Translations under genes and position numbers: made by a program
Shown: piece after piece, positions 1 through 7,284 of the stretch
Layout of the letters: the number at the start of each line of letters is the position of its first letter
How positions within the stretch are numbered: the stretch's first letter is position 1
NCBI GenBank assembly: GCA_035490315.1
Contig: DATHET010000138.1
Location: 1 to 15,444, forward strand
Origin: JADJQU01 sp035490315
GTDB taxonomy: Bacteria > Planctomycetota > UBA1135 > GCA-002686595
Length of the DNA: 15,444 bases
Reading direction: 5' to 3'
The notes under the pieces: generated by a model
Told to the model about the DNA's origin: nothing
The model's input: the letters and a program-made list of their open reading frames with translations, nothing else
Databases searched by the model: none

Positions 1-371
1 AGCCGATCGGTGTTGAGCTCGCCGACGATGCGCACGCGCGTCAGACCGGCGAGCCAGATCATGAACCGACCGTCCTCCAGCCGCTCGTGCCGCGCGATCT
101 CGCCCAGGCCCGCGATCGGGTGCACCGGCGGCGTGGCGGCGAAGGATCCCGTCCCGTCCTCGAGCGGCGAAGCGATCACGATGCGCCCGGGACCGTCGAG
201 CGAATCCTCGACCATCTGGCGGTAGCGCGGCTCGAAGATGTGCAGGGGAATGAACGTGCCGGGGAACAGGTAGACGTCCTGCAGCGGAAACATCGGCACC
301 AGGATCGGCGCGGCGATGACTTCGGGCAGTTCGGACGGTCGGTTTTGCTCGGGAATCAAGTTGGAACCCAT
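1..371 (-). CDS. Lon N-terminal (substrate-binding, PUA-like) domain protein, partial
   Basis: Reading the minus strand from an ATG at 371 gives an open frame that reaches the left edge, so only about 123 N-terminal residues are present. After a short leader come VPMFPLQDVYLFPGTFIPLH, then IFEPRYRQMV and, further on, GLGEIARHERLEDGRF. This is the classic start of the Lon substrate-binding domain: a hydrophobic strand, P-L, then P-L-x-IFEPRY. Known members are either full Lon proteases or short stand-alone proteins of about 200 residues; the missing C-terminus would decide. Its ATG shares one base with the TGA of the upstream SirB1-like gene (TGATG), so the two are probably cotranscribed and translationally coupled. 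The domain is clear, but the function of stand-alone forms is poorly known. Confidence 0.85.
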   Translation of the reverse strand, partial: MGSNLIPEQNRPSELPEVIAAPILVPMFPLQDVYLFPGTFIPLHIFEPRYRQMVEDSLDGPGRIVIASPLEDGTGSFAATPPVHPIAGLGEIARHERLEDGRFMIWLAGLTRVRIVGELNTDR

Positions 372-1360
372 CAGACGCGGCCGCCGCTGGCAGCGAGGGC
401 CGCACGGCGTTCGAGCACGGCGATCACGCTCGCGAGCCCGTGGGCTTCGCGCTTCAGCCCGCGCTGTGCGTAACTGGTTTTCAGATTGGCCACCTGGCGC
501 TGGAACATCGACGCGTCGTCCGCGTCGCGGAACCAGCTCGGCTGGAAGGGCAGGTTGAGCCCGGCGAGGTACTGAAGCATTTCGCGCTCGCTGCGCTGGG
601 CGCCCCCCTGGAACACATCGACCAGCGCGCTCTTGCCGCCTCCGCGCACGCGCAGCATGACGTGACCCGGCAAGGGCACCAGAGCCGACTGGATGCCCGC
701 GCGACGTCCGACCGATTGGTAGATCGCCGCCAAGGTCAAAGGCATGCCGCGTTTGCGCTCGAGGGCACGGTGCACGTAGATGTTGTCGGGGTGGTGGTAA
801 TCGTCCGTGTCGCCCGCGAGGCCGATCTCCTGGGAGAGGTAAGCCACCAGTGCAAGGGAGCGCTCGAGAGTCGGCGGCCGCGACTCGACTCGGCGCAGCA
901 CCTCGGCGGCCAGCGCATCGAACTGGATCAGGTAGGGCCGCACGTCGAGGTCGGGTTGCTCGAGGCGCGCGAGCAGGAACAGCCCGCTCTCCAGATCGAT
1001 CTCGCGCCGCGACGCGAAGGCGATCATGCGGCGGATCACGCCGCGCCGTCCGCGGGCCAGGATCAGGGCTCGCGCACGCGAACGCACCAGAGGCGAAGGA
1101 TCGTCGCAGGCGCGGCGCAGGAGCTTTGCCGCGGGGCGCGCCAGTCGCTCCAGCTCGCGGCGCACCTGGGTCCACACGGTCGGCGAAGGATCGTCGAGCA
1201 GGTCGACCAGGGTCCGCACGCGCTGGCGAACCGCTGCGAGCCGCTCCACTCGTGTACTCGGCGCGAACCGAGGCTCCGCCGCGCCGACGGTCTTGCTGCA
1301 GGCCGGCGACGAACCGGCACGGGCAGGATCGGAATCAGGCTCGAGGGGCGGAGTGCTCAA
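371..1360 (-). CDS. SirB1-family transglutaminase-like protein with HEAT-like repeats
   Basis: This 329-residue protein has two parts. Residues about 40-120 are Arg- and Leu-rich helices with a DDPSP motif at 56-60 and again at 86-90, a 30-residue period that suggests HEAT-like repeats. Residues about 140-300 match the SirB1/YchA transglutaminase-like family: DNIYVHRALERKRGMPLTLA (192-211), then a Tyr-containing helix and PGHVMLRV (231-238). No catalytic Cys is visible before that helix, which fits family members that are not active transglutaminases. The frame opens at TTG (1360); no ATG precedes residue 112, and an in-frame GTG at residue 38 (position 1249) is an alternative start, so the N-terminus is uncertain. 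The stop overlaps the start of the Lon-domain gene. Family identity is strong; the molecular role is not known. Confidence 0.85.
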   Translation of the reverse strand: MSTPPLEPDSDPARAGSSPACSKTVGAAEPRFAPSTRVERLAAVRQRVRTLVDLLDDPSPTVWTQVRRELERLARPAAKLLRRACDDPSPLVRSRARALILARGRRGVIRRMIAFASRREIDLESGLFLLARLEQPDLDVRPYLIQFDALAAEVLRRVESRPPTLERSLALVAYLSQEIGLAGDTDDYHHPDNIYVHRALERKRGMPLTLAAIYQSVGRRAGIQSALVPLPGHVMLRVRGGGKSALVDVFQGGAQRSEREMLQYLAGLNLPFQPSWFRDADDASMFQRQVANLKTSYAQRGLKREAHGLASVIAVLERRAALAASGGRV

Positions 1361-1595
1361 GGAGTTGTGAACAGCGCGCGGGGAAAAGCCCGAGGAGAGG
1401 CGTGAGGATCGTCGCGCGGGCGACCCCCGCGATCATCGGTCATGCGAGGGCCCGCGCAAACCCCGAAATGTGCTTCGCGCGCCGCCTTGCGGTCGCGGGA
1501 GGGGGCGCCTATCCTCGTTCGCCCCAAACTCTTCCCGAGGCCAGTCCCGCGGCCCGGCGAGCTCCACCCCATTCCCCTCCGCGACCTCTGATTCG
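1361..1595. other. Divergent intergenic region upstream of the acyl-CoA operon
   Basis: This 235-base gap separates the minus-strand SirB1-like gene from the plus-strand thiolase. Both strands contain open frames here, but their translations are Arg/Pro/Ser-rich and look like GC-rich shadows. An in-frame upstream extension of the thiolase to 1470 has no family resemblance. The last 70 bases before the thiolase ATG are pyrimidine-rich with no Shine-Dalgarno sequence. Apart from one promoter candidate nothing else was recognised. Confidence 0.6.
1487..1515 (+). promoter_or_regulatory. Candidate sigma70-type promoter for the eight-gene operon
   Basis: TTGCGG (1487-1492) and TATCCT (1510-1515) are separated by exactly 17 bases and lie about 80 bases upstream of the thiolase ATG. 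They match the consensus boxes at 3 of 6 and 4 of 6 positions. Spacing and location are right, but the boxes are only moderate in a GC-rich background, so this is a suggestion rather than a firm call. Confidence 0.35.
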
Positions 1596-2807
<1,212 letters not shown>

Positions 2808-2826
2808 ACCTCTTCGAAAGAACCTC

Positions 2827-3720
2827 ATGGTGATCAAGAAAGTCGGAGTGATCGGCTGCGGGCTGATGGGACACGGCATCGTGCAAGTCGCCGCGCAAGG
2901 CGGCGCCACGGTGATCGCGCTCGAGAGCGAGCAGCGCTTCCTGGATTCTGGCCTCGCGCGCATCGACAAGAGCCTGGCCAAGCTCGCCGAGAAGGAAGTC
3001 GAGAAGGGCAAGGCGACCCTCGAGCAGGCCAAGGCCAACGCGTCGGCGGTGCGCGGGCGGATCAGCGGCACGCTGGACAAGAAAGCCCTCGCCGATTGCG
3101 ACCTGGTCGTCGAGGCGATCGTCGAGGACCTCGGCGTCAAGCTCGCCCTGTTCAAGGAGCTCGGCGCGATCTGCAAGAAGGAGACGATCCTGGCTTCGAA
3201 CACTTCGTCCTTCTCGATCTCCGAGATGGCCGCGGTGTCCGGCCGAGCCGATCGCATGGTCGGCCTGCACTTCTTCAACCCCGTGCAACTGATGAAGCTG
3301 GTCGAGGTGGTGCGCACGCCGCAGACCTCGGACGAGACCTTCGCCGCCGCGCGCGCTTTCGGCGAGTCCTGCGGCAAGACGCCGGTCGCCTGCAAGGACA
3401 CGCCGGGATTCGTCGTCAACCGCCTGCTGGTGCCCTACATGTCCCAGGCCTTGATGATGCTCGAGCGCGGCGACGCGACGAAGGAAGACATCGATGCCGC
3501 GATGCAATTGGGCTGCGGCTATCCGATGGGACCGATCACGCTGACGGATTACGTCGGCCTCGACACGACACTCGCGATCATCGAAGGCTGGGTGAAGCGC
3601 TTCCCGAAAGAGCCCGCCTTCGCGATCCCGGAAATACTTCGCAAGAAAGTCAAAGAAGGCAAGCTCGGCCGCAAGAGCGGCGAGGGCTTCTACAAGTGGG
3701 AAGGGGACAAGAAAGCATGA
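2827..3720 (+). CDS. hbd: 3-hydroxyacyl-CoA (3-hydroxybutyryl-CoA) dehydrogenase
   Basis: The 297-residue product has the stand-alone HBD architecture. An N-terminal Rossmann fold carries GVIGCGLMGHGI (7-18), and an acidic residue at 33 after the second strand is consistent with NAD(H). A C-terminal helical domain contains DTPGFVVNRLL (191-201) and a YPMGPITLTDYVGLD segment. The catalytic dyad is His148 in GLHFFNP and Glu160 in LMKLVEVV, with the 12-residue spacing of the family. It interconverts 3-hydroxyacyl-CoA and 3-ketoacyl-CoA. The ATG at 2827 is set by homology; an upstream extension inside the thiolase gene is spurious. Its TGA overlaps the next gene's ATG (ATGA), implying translational coupling to the exported cyclophilin. 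Confidence 0.95.
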   Translation: MVIKKVGVIGCGLMGHGIVQVAAQGGATVIALESEQRFLDSGLARIDKSLAKLAEKEVEKGKATLEQAKANASAVRGRISGTLDKKALADCDLVVEAIVEDLGVKLALFKELGAICKKETILASNTSSFSISEMAAVSGRADRMVGLHFFNPVQLMKLVEVVRTPQTSDETFAAARAFGESCGKTPVACKDTPGFVVNRLLVPYMSQALMMLERGDATKEDIDAAMQLGCGYPMGPITLTDYVGLDTTLAIIEGWVKRFPKEPAFAIPEILRKKVKEGKLGRKSGEGFYKWEGDKKA

Positions 3721-4706
3721 AACTCATTCCGACGATTCTCGCTCTCGTGATCGCGGTGCTGCCGCTCGCTGCATTCGCTCAGAAAGCCGAAGGGAAAAGC
3801 GACCAGCGCAAGGCGGCGACCACAGGTCCTGACATCAAGTGGAAGGCGCCGACGCGCTGCCTGGGAGGCGGAGCCTTCAACGTCCACCTCGAATTGACCG
3901 CGCCCGCCGGCGGCACGGTGGTCGCAGGCTGGCTGCTCACGCCCTCGGCCTTCACGGTCGACGGCAAGCCGCTCGCCGAGCGCGAGGAGAAGGGCTCGAT
4001 GACCTTGCCGGAAGGCGCGAAAGTCGTGCTCGATCTCGACCTCGGGCCCTACCTCAAGGTCGAGAAGGACTTCGAGCTCGGCTTCGCCAAGGGCATCGGG
4101 GACGACAAGCCGGCGAAGATCGTGATGATGAACCCCGCATCGGCGGGCCTCAATTTCATGGACGAGAAGTCGGTGCCGACCGACGACCTCAAGAAATACA
4201 ACGTGCTGCTGCAGACCAATCGCGGCGACATGATCGTCGAGTTCTGGCCCGAGGCGGCGCCGATGCACGTGCGCAACTTCCTGGATCTGTCGTACACGAA
4301 CTTCTATTCGGGCACAACGTTCCACCGGATCATCCCGGGGTTCATGATCCAGGGCGGCGATCCGACGGCTTCGGGCGCCGGCAACGGGCCGCGGACGCTG
4401 AAAGCCGAGTTCAACGACCGCAAGCACGAGCGCGGCGTGTTGTCGATGGCGCGCCAGGGCGATCAGAGATTCGCGCGCAACCCGACCCAGGATCCCCTGA
4501 AGGACACGGCCTCCTGCCAGTTCTTCGTCATGCACGCGGCCAATCCCGGGCTCGACGGCGGCTACAGCGCCTTCGGCCGGTTGATCGCGGGCTACGAGAC
4601 CCTGGATGCGATCGCGGCGACGCCGCGCGACGCCAGCGACAAGCCCAACGAAGTCCAGAAGATCCTGAAAGCCACCGTGGTCCTCGCTGCTCCGGCAGCG
4701 AAGTGA
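3717..4706 (+). CDS. Exported cyclophilin-type peptidyl-prolyl isomerase with unknown N-terminal domain
   Basis: This 329-residue protein begins with a clear signal peptide (MKLIPTILALVIAVLPLAAFAQ, cut near residue 21), so it acts outside the cytoplasmic membrane. Residues about 40-155 form a domain I do not recognise, probably beta-rich. The cyclophilin domain runs from about 160 to 325 and keeps the active-site pattern: FHRIIPGFMIQGG (Arg204, Phe209, Met210, Gln212), then SMARQ and CQFFVMH. Compared with small bacterial cyclophilins it has an insertion of about a dozen residues between SMARQ and QFF (about 248-264). It should catalyse cis-trans isomerisation of Xaa-Pro bonds in exported proteins. 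Its ATG overlaps the TGA of the dehydrogenase gene, and a second cyclophilin follows after 28 bases. Confidence 0.92.
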   Translation: MKLIPTILALVIAVLPLAAFAQKAEGKSDQRKAATTGPDIKWKAPTRCLGGGAFNVHLELTAPAGGTVVAGWLLTPSAFTVDGKPLAEREEKGSMTLPEGAKVVLDLDLGPYLKVEKDFELGFAKGIGDDKPAKIVMMNPASAGLNFMDEKSVPTDDLKKYNVLLQTNRGDMIVEFWPEAAPMHVRNFLDLSYTNFYSGTTFHRIIPGFMIQGGDPTASGAGNGPRTLKAEFNDRKHERGVLSMARQGDQRFARNPTQDPLKDTASCQFFVMHAANPGLDGGYSAFGRLIAGYETLDAIAATPRDASDKPNEVQKILKATVVLAAPAAK

Positions 4707-4734
4707 TCCGATCCTCCGCCAGAGAACCAAAGAC

Positions 4735-5244
4735 ATGAGCAAAGCACTGCAAGGCGCGACCGCGCTCGTCGAGACCACCGCCGGCCCGATGACTTTCGAA
4801 TTCTTTCCCGACAAGGCGCCCGGCCATGTCGAGAACTTCCTGAAGCTCGCCGAGAAGGGCTTCTACGACAACACGATCTTCCACCGCGTGATCAAGGGCT
4901 TCATGATCCAGGGCGGATGTCCGCAGGGCACCGGCACCGGCGACCCCGGATACAAGATCAAGGCCGAGTTCAACGACACGAAGCACGTCAAGGGCATCAT
5001 TTCCATGGCGCGCTCGCAGGATCCGAACTCCGCGGGCTCGCAGTTCTTCGTCTGCCACGGCGACGCGGCTTTCCTCGACAAGCAGTACACGGCCTTCGGC
5101 AAGCTCGCCGGCGCGGAGAGCGTGGCGACGCTCGACAAGATCGCCACGGCGCCCGTGGTGTCCGCACGCGGAGAGAACTCCAAGCCCGTCACGCCGGTCA
5201 AGGTCACCAAGGTCACGGTGAAGCGTCCGGCCGCGAAGGCCTGA
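4735..5244 (+). CDS. ppiB: Cytoplasmic cyclophilin peptidyl-prolyl cis-trans isomerase B
   Basis: A compact single-domain cyclophilin of 169 residues without a signal peptide. The active-site run is TIFHRVIKGFMIQGG, with Arg51, Phe56, Met57 and Gln59, followed by ISMARSQDPNSAGSQFFVCH (QFF at 103-105) and the FLDKQYTAFGKL strand. Length and motifs match bacterial PpiB. The C-terminal tail is Lys/Val-rich (VKVTKVTVKRPAAKA). It lies between the exported cyclophilin and the enoyl-CoA hydratase, only 5 bases before the latter, so it is part of the same transcript. Its function is general prolyl isomerisation in protein folding; nothing in the protein itself suggests a link to acyl-CoA chemistry. 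Confidence 0.95.
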   Translation: MSKALQGATALVETTAGPMTFEFFPDKAPGHVENFLKLAEKGFYDNTIFHRVIKGFMIQGGCPQGTGTGDPGYKIKAEFNDTKHVKGIISMARSQDPNSAGSQFFVCHGDAAFLDKQYTAFGKLAGAESVATLDKIATAPVVSARGENSKPVTPVKVTKVTVKRPAAKA

Positions 5245-5249
5245 GCGAC

Positions 5250-6032
5250 ATGGCGTACGAAAACATCTCACTCGCCACGTCCGACAGCGTCGCGACGATC
5301 ACGGTCAACCGGCCGAAGGTCCTCAACGCGCTCAACCACCAGACCTTGACGGAGCTGGCCCACGCTTTCGACGCGGTCCGCGACGATCCGAGCGTGCGCG
5401 CCCTGGTGGTCACGGGCTCGGGCGACAAGGCCTTCGTCGCCGGCGCGGACATCAACGAGCTGGCGAAGATGCAGGCGATGGAAGCCAAGGGCAAGGCCTT
5501 CTTCGGCCAGCAGGTGTTCGCGCGATTGGAGCGCCTGGGCAAGCCCTCGATCGCGATGATCAACGGTTTCGCGCTCGGCGGCGGGCTGGAACTCGCTCTG
5601 GCCTGCACGCTGCGCACCGCGGCGACCACGGCGCGCATGGGCCTGCCCGAAGTCTCGCTCGGCATCATCCCGGGCTACGGCGGAACCCAGCGCCTGGCGC
5701 GGATCGCGGGTCCCGGCGTGGCGCGCGAATGGGTGCTCACCGGCGAGATGTTCAGCGCCGAAGAAGCCCACCGCGTGGGCATCGTCAACCGCGTGTTCGA
5801 GCCCGCGGCCCTGGCGGCCGGCACCCAGGAACTGGTCGGCAAGCTGCTCTCGCGCTCGCCGATTGCCCTCGCCCTCGCCCTCGAGACCATTGCACGCGGG
5901 CTCAACATGAGCCAACAGGAAGGGGAAGTGATCGAGAGCGACATGTTCGGCCTGGCCTCGACCACCGCCGACATGCGCGAAGGCATGAGCGCTTTCCTCG
6001 AGAAGCGCAAGCCGGTTTTTCCCGGCAAATAA
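5250..6032 (+). CDS. Enoyl-CoA hydratase (crotonase family)
   Basis: A 260-residue crotonase, the normal length. The oxyanion-hole strand is KAFVAGADINELA (60-72), and the second oxyanion element is NGFALGGGLELALAC (105-119). Both general acid/base glutamates of true hydratases are present: Glu114 in GGGLELALAC and Glu134 in GLPEVSLGIIPGYGGTQRL, with the expected 20-residue spacing. It adds water across trans-2-enoyl-CoA (crotonyl-CoA or longer) to give the 3-hydroxyacyl-CoA used by the dehydrogenase encoded upstream. The ATG at 5250 follows ppiB by 5 bases; translation upstream of it is a ppiB shadow. No fused dehydrogenase domain is present, so the pathway uses separate proteins and not a FadB-type complex. 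Confidence 0.95.
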   Translation: MAYENISLATSDSVATITVNRPKVLNALNHQTLTELAHAFDAVRDDPSVRALVVTGSGDKAFVAGADINELAKMQAMEAKGKAFFGQQVFARLERLGKPSIAMINGFALGGGLELALACTLRTAATTARMGLPEVSLGIIPGYGGTQRLARIAGPGVAREWVLTGEMFSAEEAHRVGIVNRVFEPAALAAGTQELVGKLLSRSPIALALALETIARGLNMSQQEGEVIESDMFGLASTTADMREGMSAFLEKRKPVFPGK

Positions 6033-6068
6033 CCGACTCGATTCGCAACTGGATCTGGAACACGACTC

Positions 6069-7274
6069 ATGGCTAACGAAGTAGTTCTCGTCGGCGGCGC
6101 GCGCACTCCCATGTGCGAGTACGTCGGCACCCCCGGTTACGGCAAGTTCAAGGACGTCAGCGCGATCGACCTCGCGGTGCACGCGTCGAAAGCGGCGCTG
6201 GAGCGCGCGCGAGTCGCGGCGAACACCGTCGACCATGTCGTGATCGGGAATGCACTGCAGACTTCGAGCGACGCGATCTACGGCGCGCGCCACGTCGGCT
6301 TGAAAGCGGGCTTGCCGCAATCCGTTCCGGCCTTGACCGTCAATCGCCTGTGCGGATCGGGTCTGCAGTCGATCGTCAGCGGCGCGCAGATGATCCTGCT
6401 CGGCGAAGCGAAGACGGTGCTCGCGGGCGGCATGGAGAACATGAGCCAGGCGCCCTACGTGCTCTACGGCGGACGCACGGGCTTTCCCTTCGGCACCGCG
6501 CCGCAGATGCAAGATCTGCTGTTCGCAAGCTTGATGGACCCGGTCGCGGGGCTCTACATGGCGCAGACCGCGGAGAATCTCGCGCGCCGCCTGTCGATCT
6601 CGCGCGAGGAGCAGGACGTCTACGCTCTGCGCAGCCACCAGCTCGGCGCGGCGGCCGTGAAAGAAGGTCGCTTCGCGGAGGAGATCGCGCCGGTGACCGT
6701 CAAAGGCCGCAAGGGCGACGAAGTGGTCGCGACCGATGACCACATCAAGCCGGACACGACGCTCGAAGCACTCTCCAAGCTGCGCGCCGCCTTCGGCAAG
6801 GACGGCACGGTGACCGCCGGCAACGCCAGCGGAATCGTCGATGGGGCCGCGGCGGTCGTGCTGACCACCTCCGAGCGCGCCAAGGCCGACAAGCTCGACG
6901 TCTTCGGCGTGATCCGCGCCTGGGGCATGGCCGGCGTCGATCCCAAGGAAATGGGCATCGGCCCGGTGCCCGCGATCCGCAATTGCATCGCGCGCGCCGG
7001 CATCAAGCTCGACCAGGTCGATTTCGTCGAGATCAACGAGGCCTTCTCGGCCCAGTACCTCGCTTGCGAAAAGGAGCTGGGCCTCGACCGCGACCGCTGC
7101 AACGTCAACGGCGGCGCGATTTCGCTCGGCCACCCGCTCGGGGCGACCGGCACGCGCCTCGTGTTGACCTTGATGTACCAGTTGCGCCGTTCGAAGAAGC
7201 GCTTTGGAATCGCATCCGCCTGCATCGGCGGCGGTCAGGGCATCGCTGTCCTGATCGAGAACACGCAGAGCTAA
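6069..7274 (+). CDS. Thiolase family acetyl-CoA acyltransferase (second of two)
   Basis: This 401-residue thiolase carries Cys95 in LTVNRLCGSGLQS, EINEAFSAQ, His355 in GGAISLGHPLGATG and Cys385 in CIGGGQG, so all catalytic residues are in place. It clearly differs from the first thiolase: the N-terminal loop reads MCEYVGTPGYGKFKDV, and the active-site flank is NRLCGSGLQSI where the first has NMACGSGLKAL. The pair is thus not a recent tandem duplication and probably differs in chain-length range or direction. It follows the hydratase by 36 bases, the widest gap in the operon, and precedes the fused hydro-lyase by 10 bases. Which enzyme is degradative and which condensing cannot be decided from sequence. 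Confidence 0.94.
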   Translation: MANEVVLVGGARTPMCEYVGTPGYGKFKDVSAIDLAVHASKAALERARVAANTVDHVVIGNALQTSSDAIYGARHVGLKAGLPQSVPALTVNRLCGSGLQSIVSGAQMILLGEAKTVLAGGMENMSQAPYVLYGGRTGFPFGTAPQMQDLLFASLMDPVAGLYMAQTAENLARRLSISREEQDVYALRSHQLGAAAVKEGRFAEEIAPVTVKGRKGDEVVATDDHIKPDTTLEALSKLRAAFGKDGTVTAGNASGIVDGAAAVVLTTSERAKADKLDVFGVIRAWGMAGVDPKEMGIGPVPAIRNCIARAGIKLDQVDFVEINEAFSAQYLACEKELGLDRDRCNVNGGAISLGHPLGATGTRLVLTLMYQLRRSKKRFGIASACIGGGQGIAVLIENTQS

Positions 7275-7284
7275 AGCTTTCTTC

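Noticed and set aside
440..1405. Plus-strand open frame of 321 codons opposite the SirB1-like gene
   Set aside because: It is antisense to a gene with clear family motifs, and its translation is Arg/His/Ala-rich without any domain; a GC-rich shadow.
1470..1595. Upstream in-frame extension of the first thiolase
   Set aside because: The added 42 residues are Arg/Ser/Pro-rich and unlike thiolases; ATG 1596 sits just before the conserved N-terminal strand, and the candidate promoter lies inside the extension.
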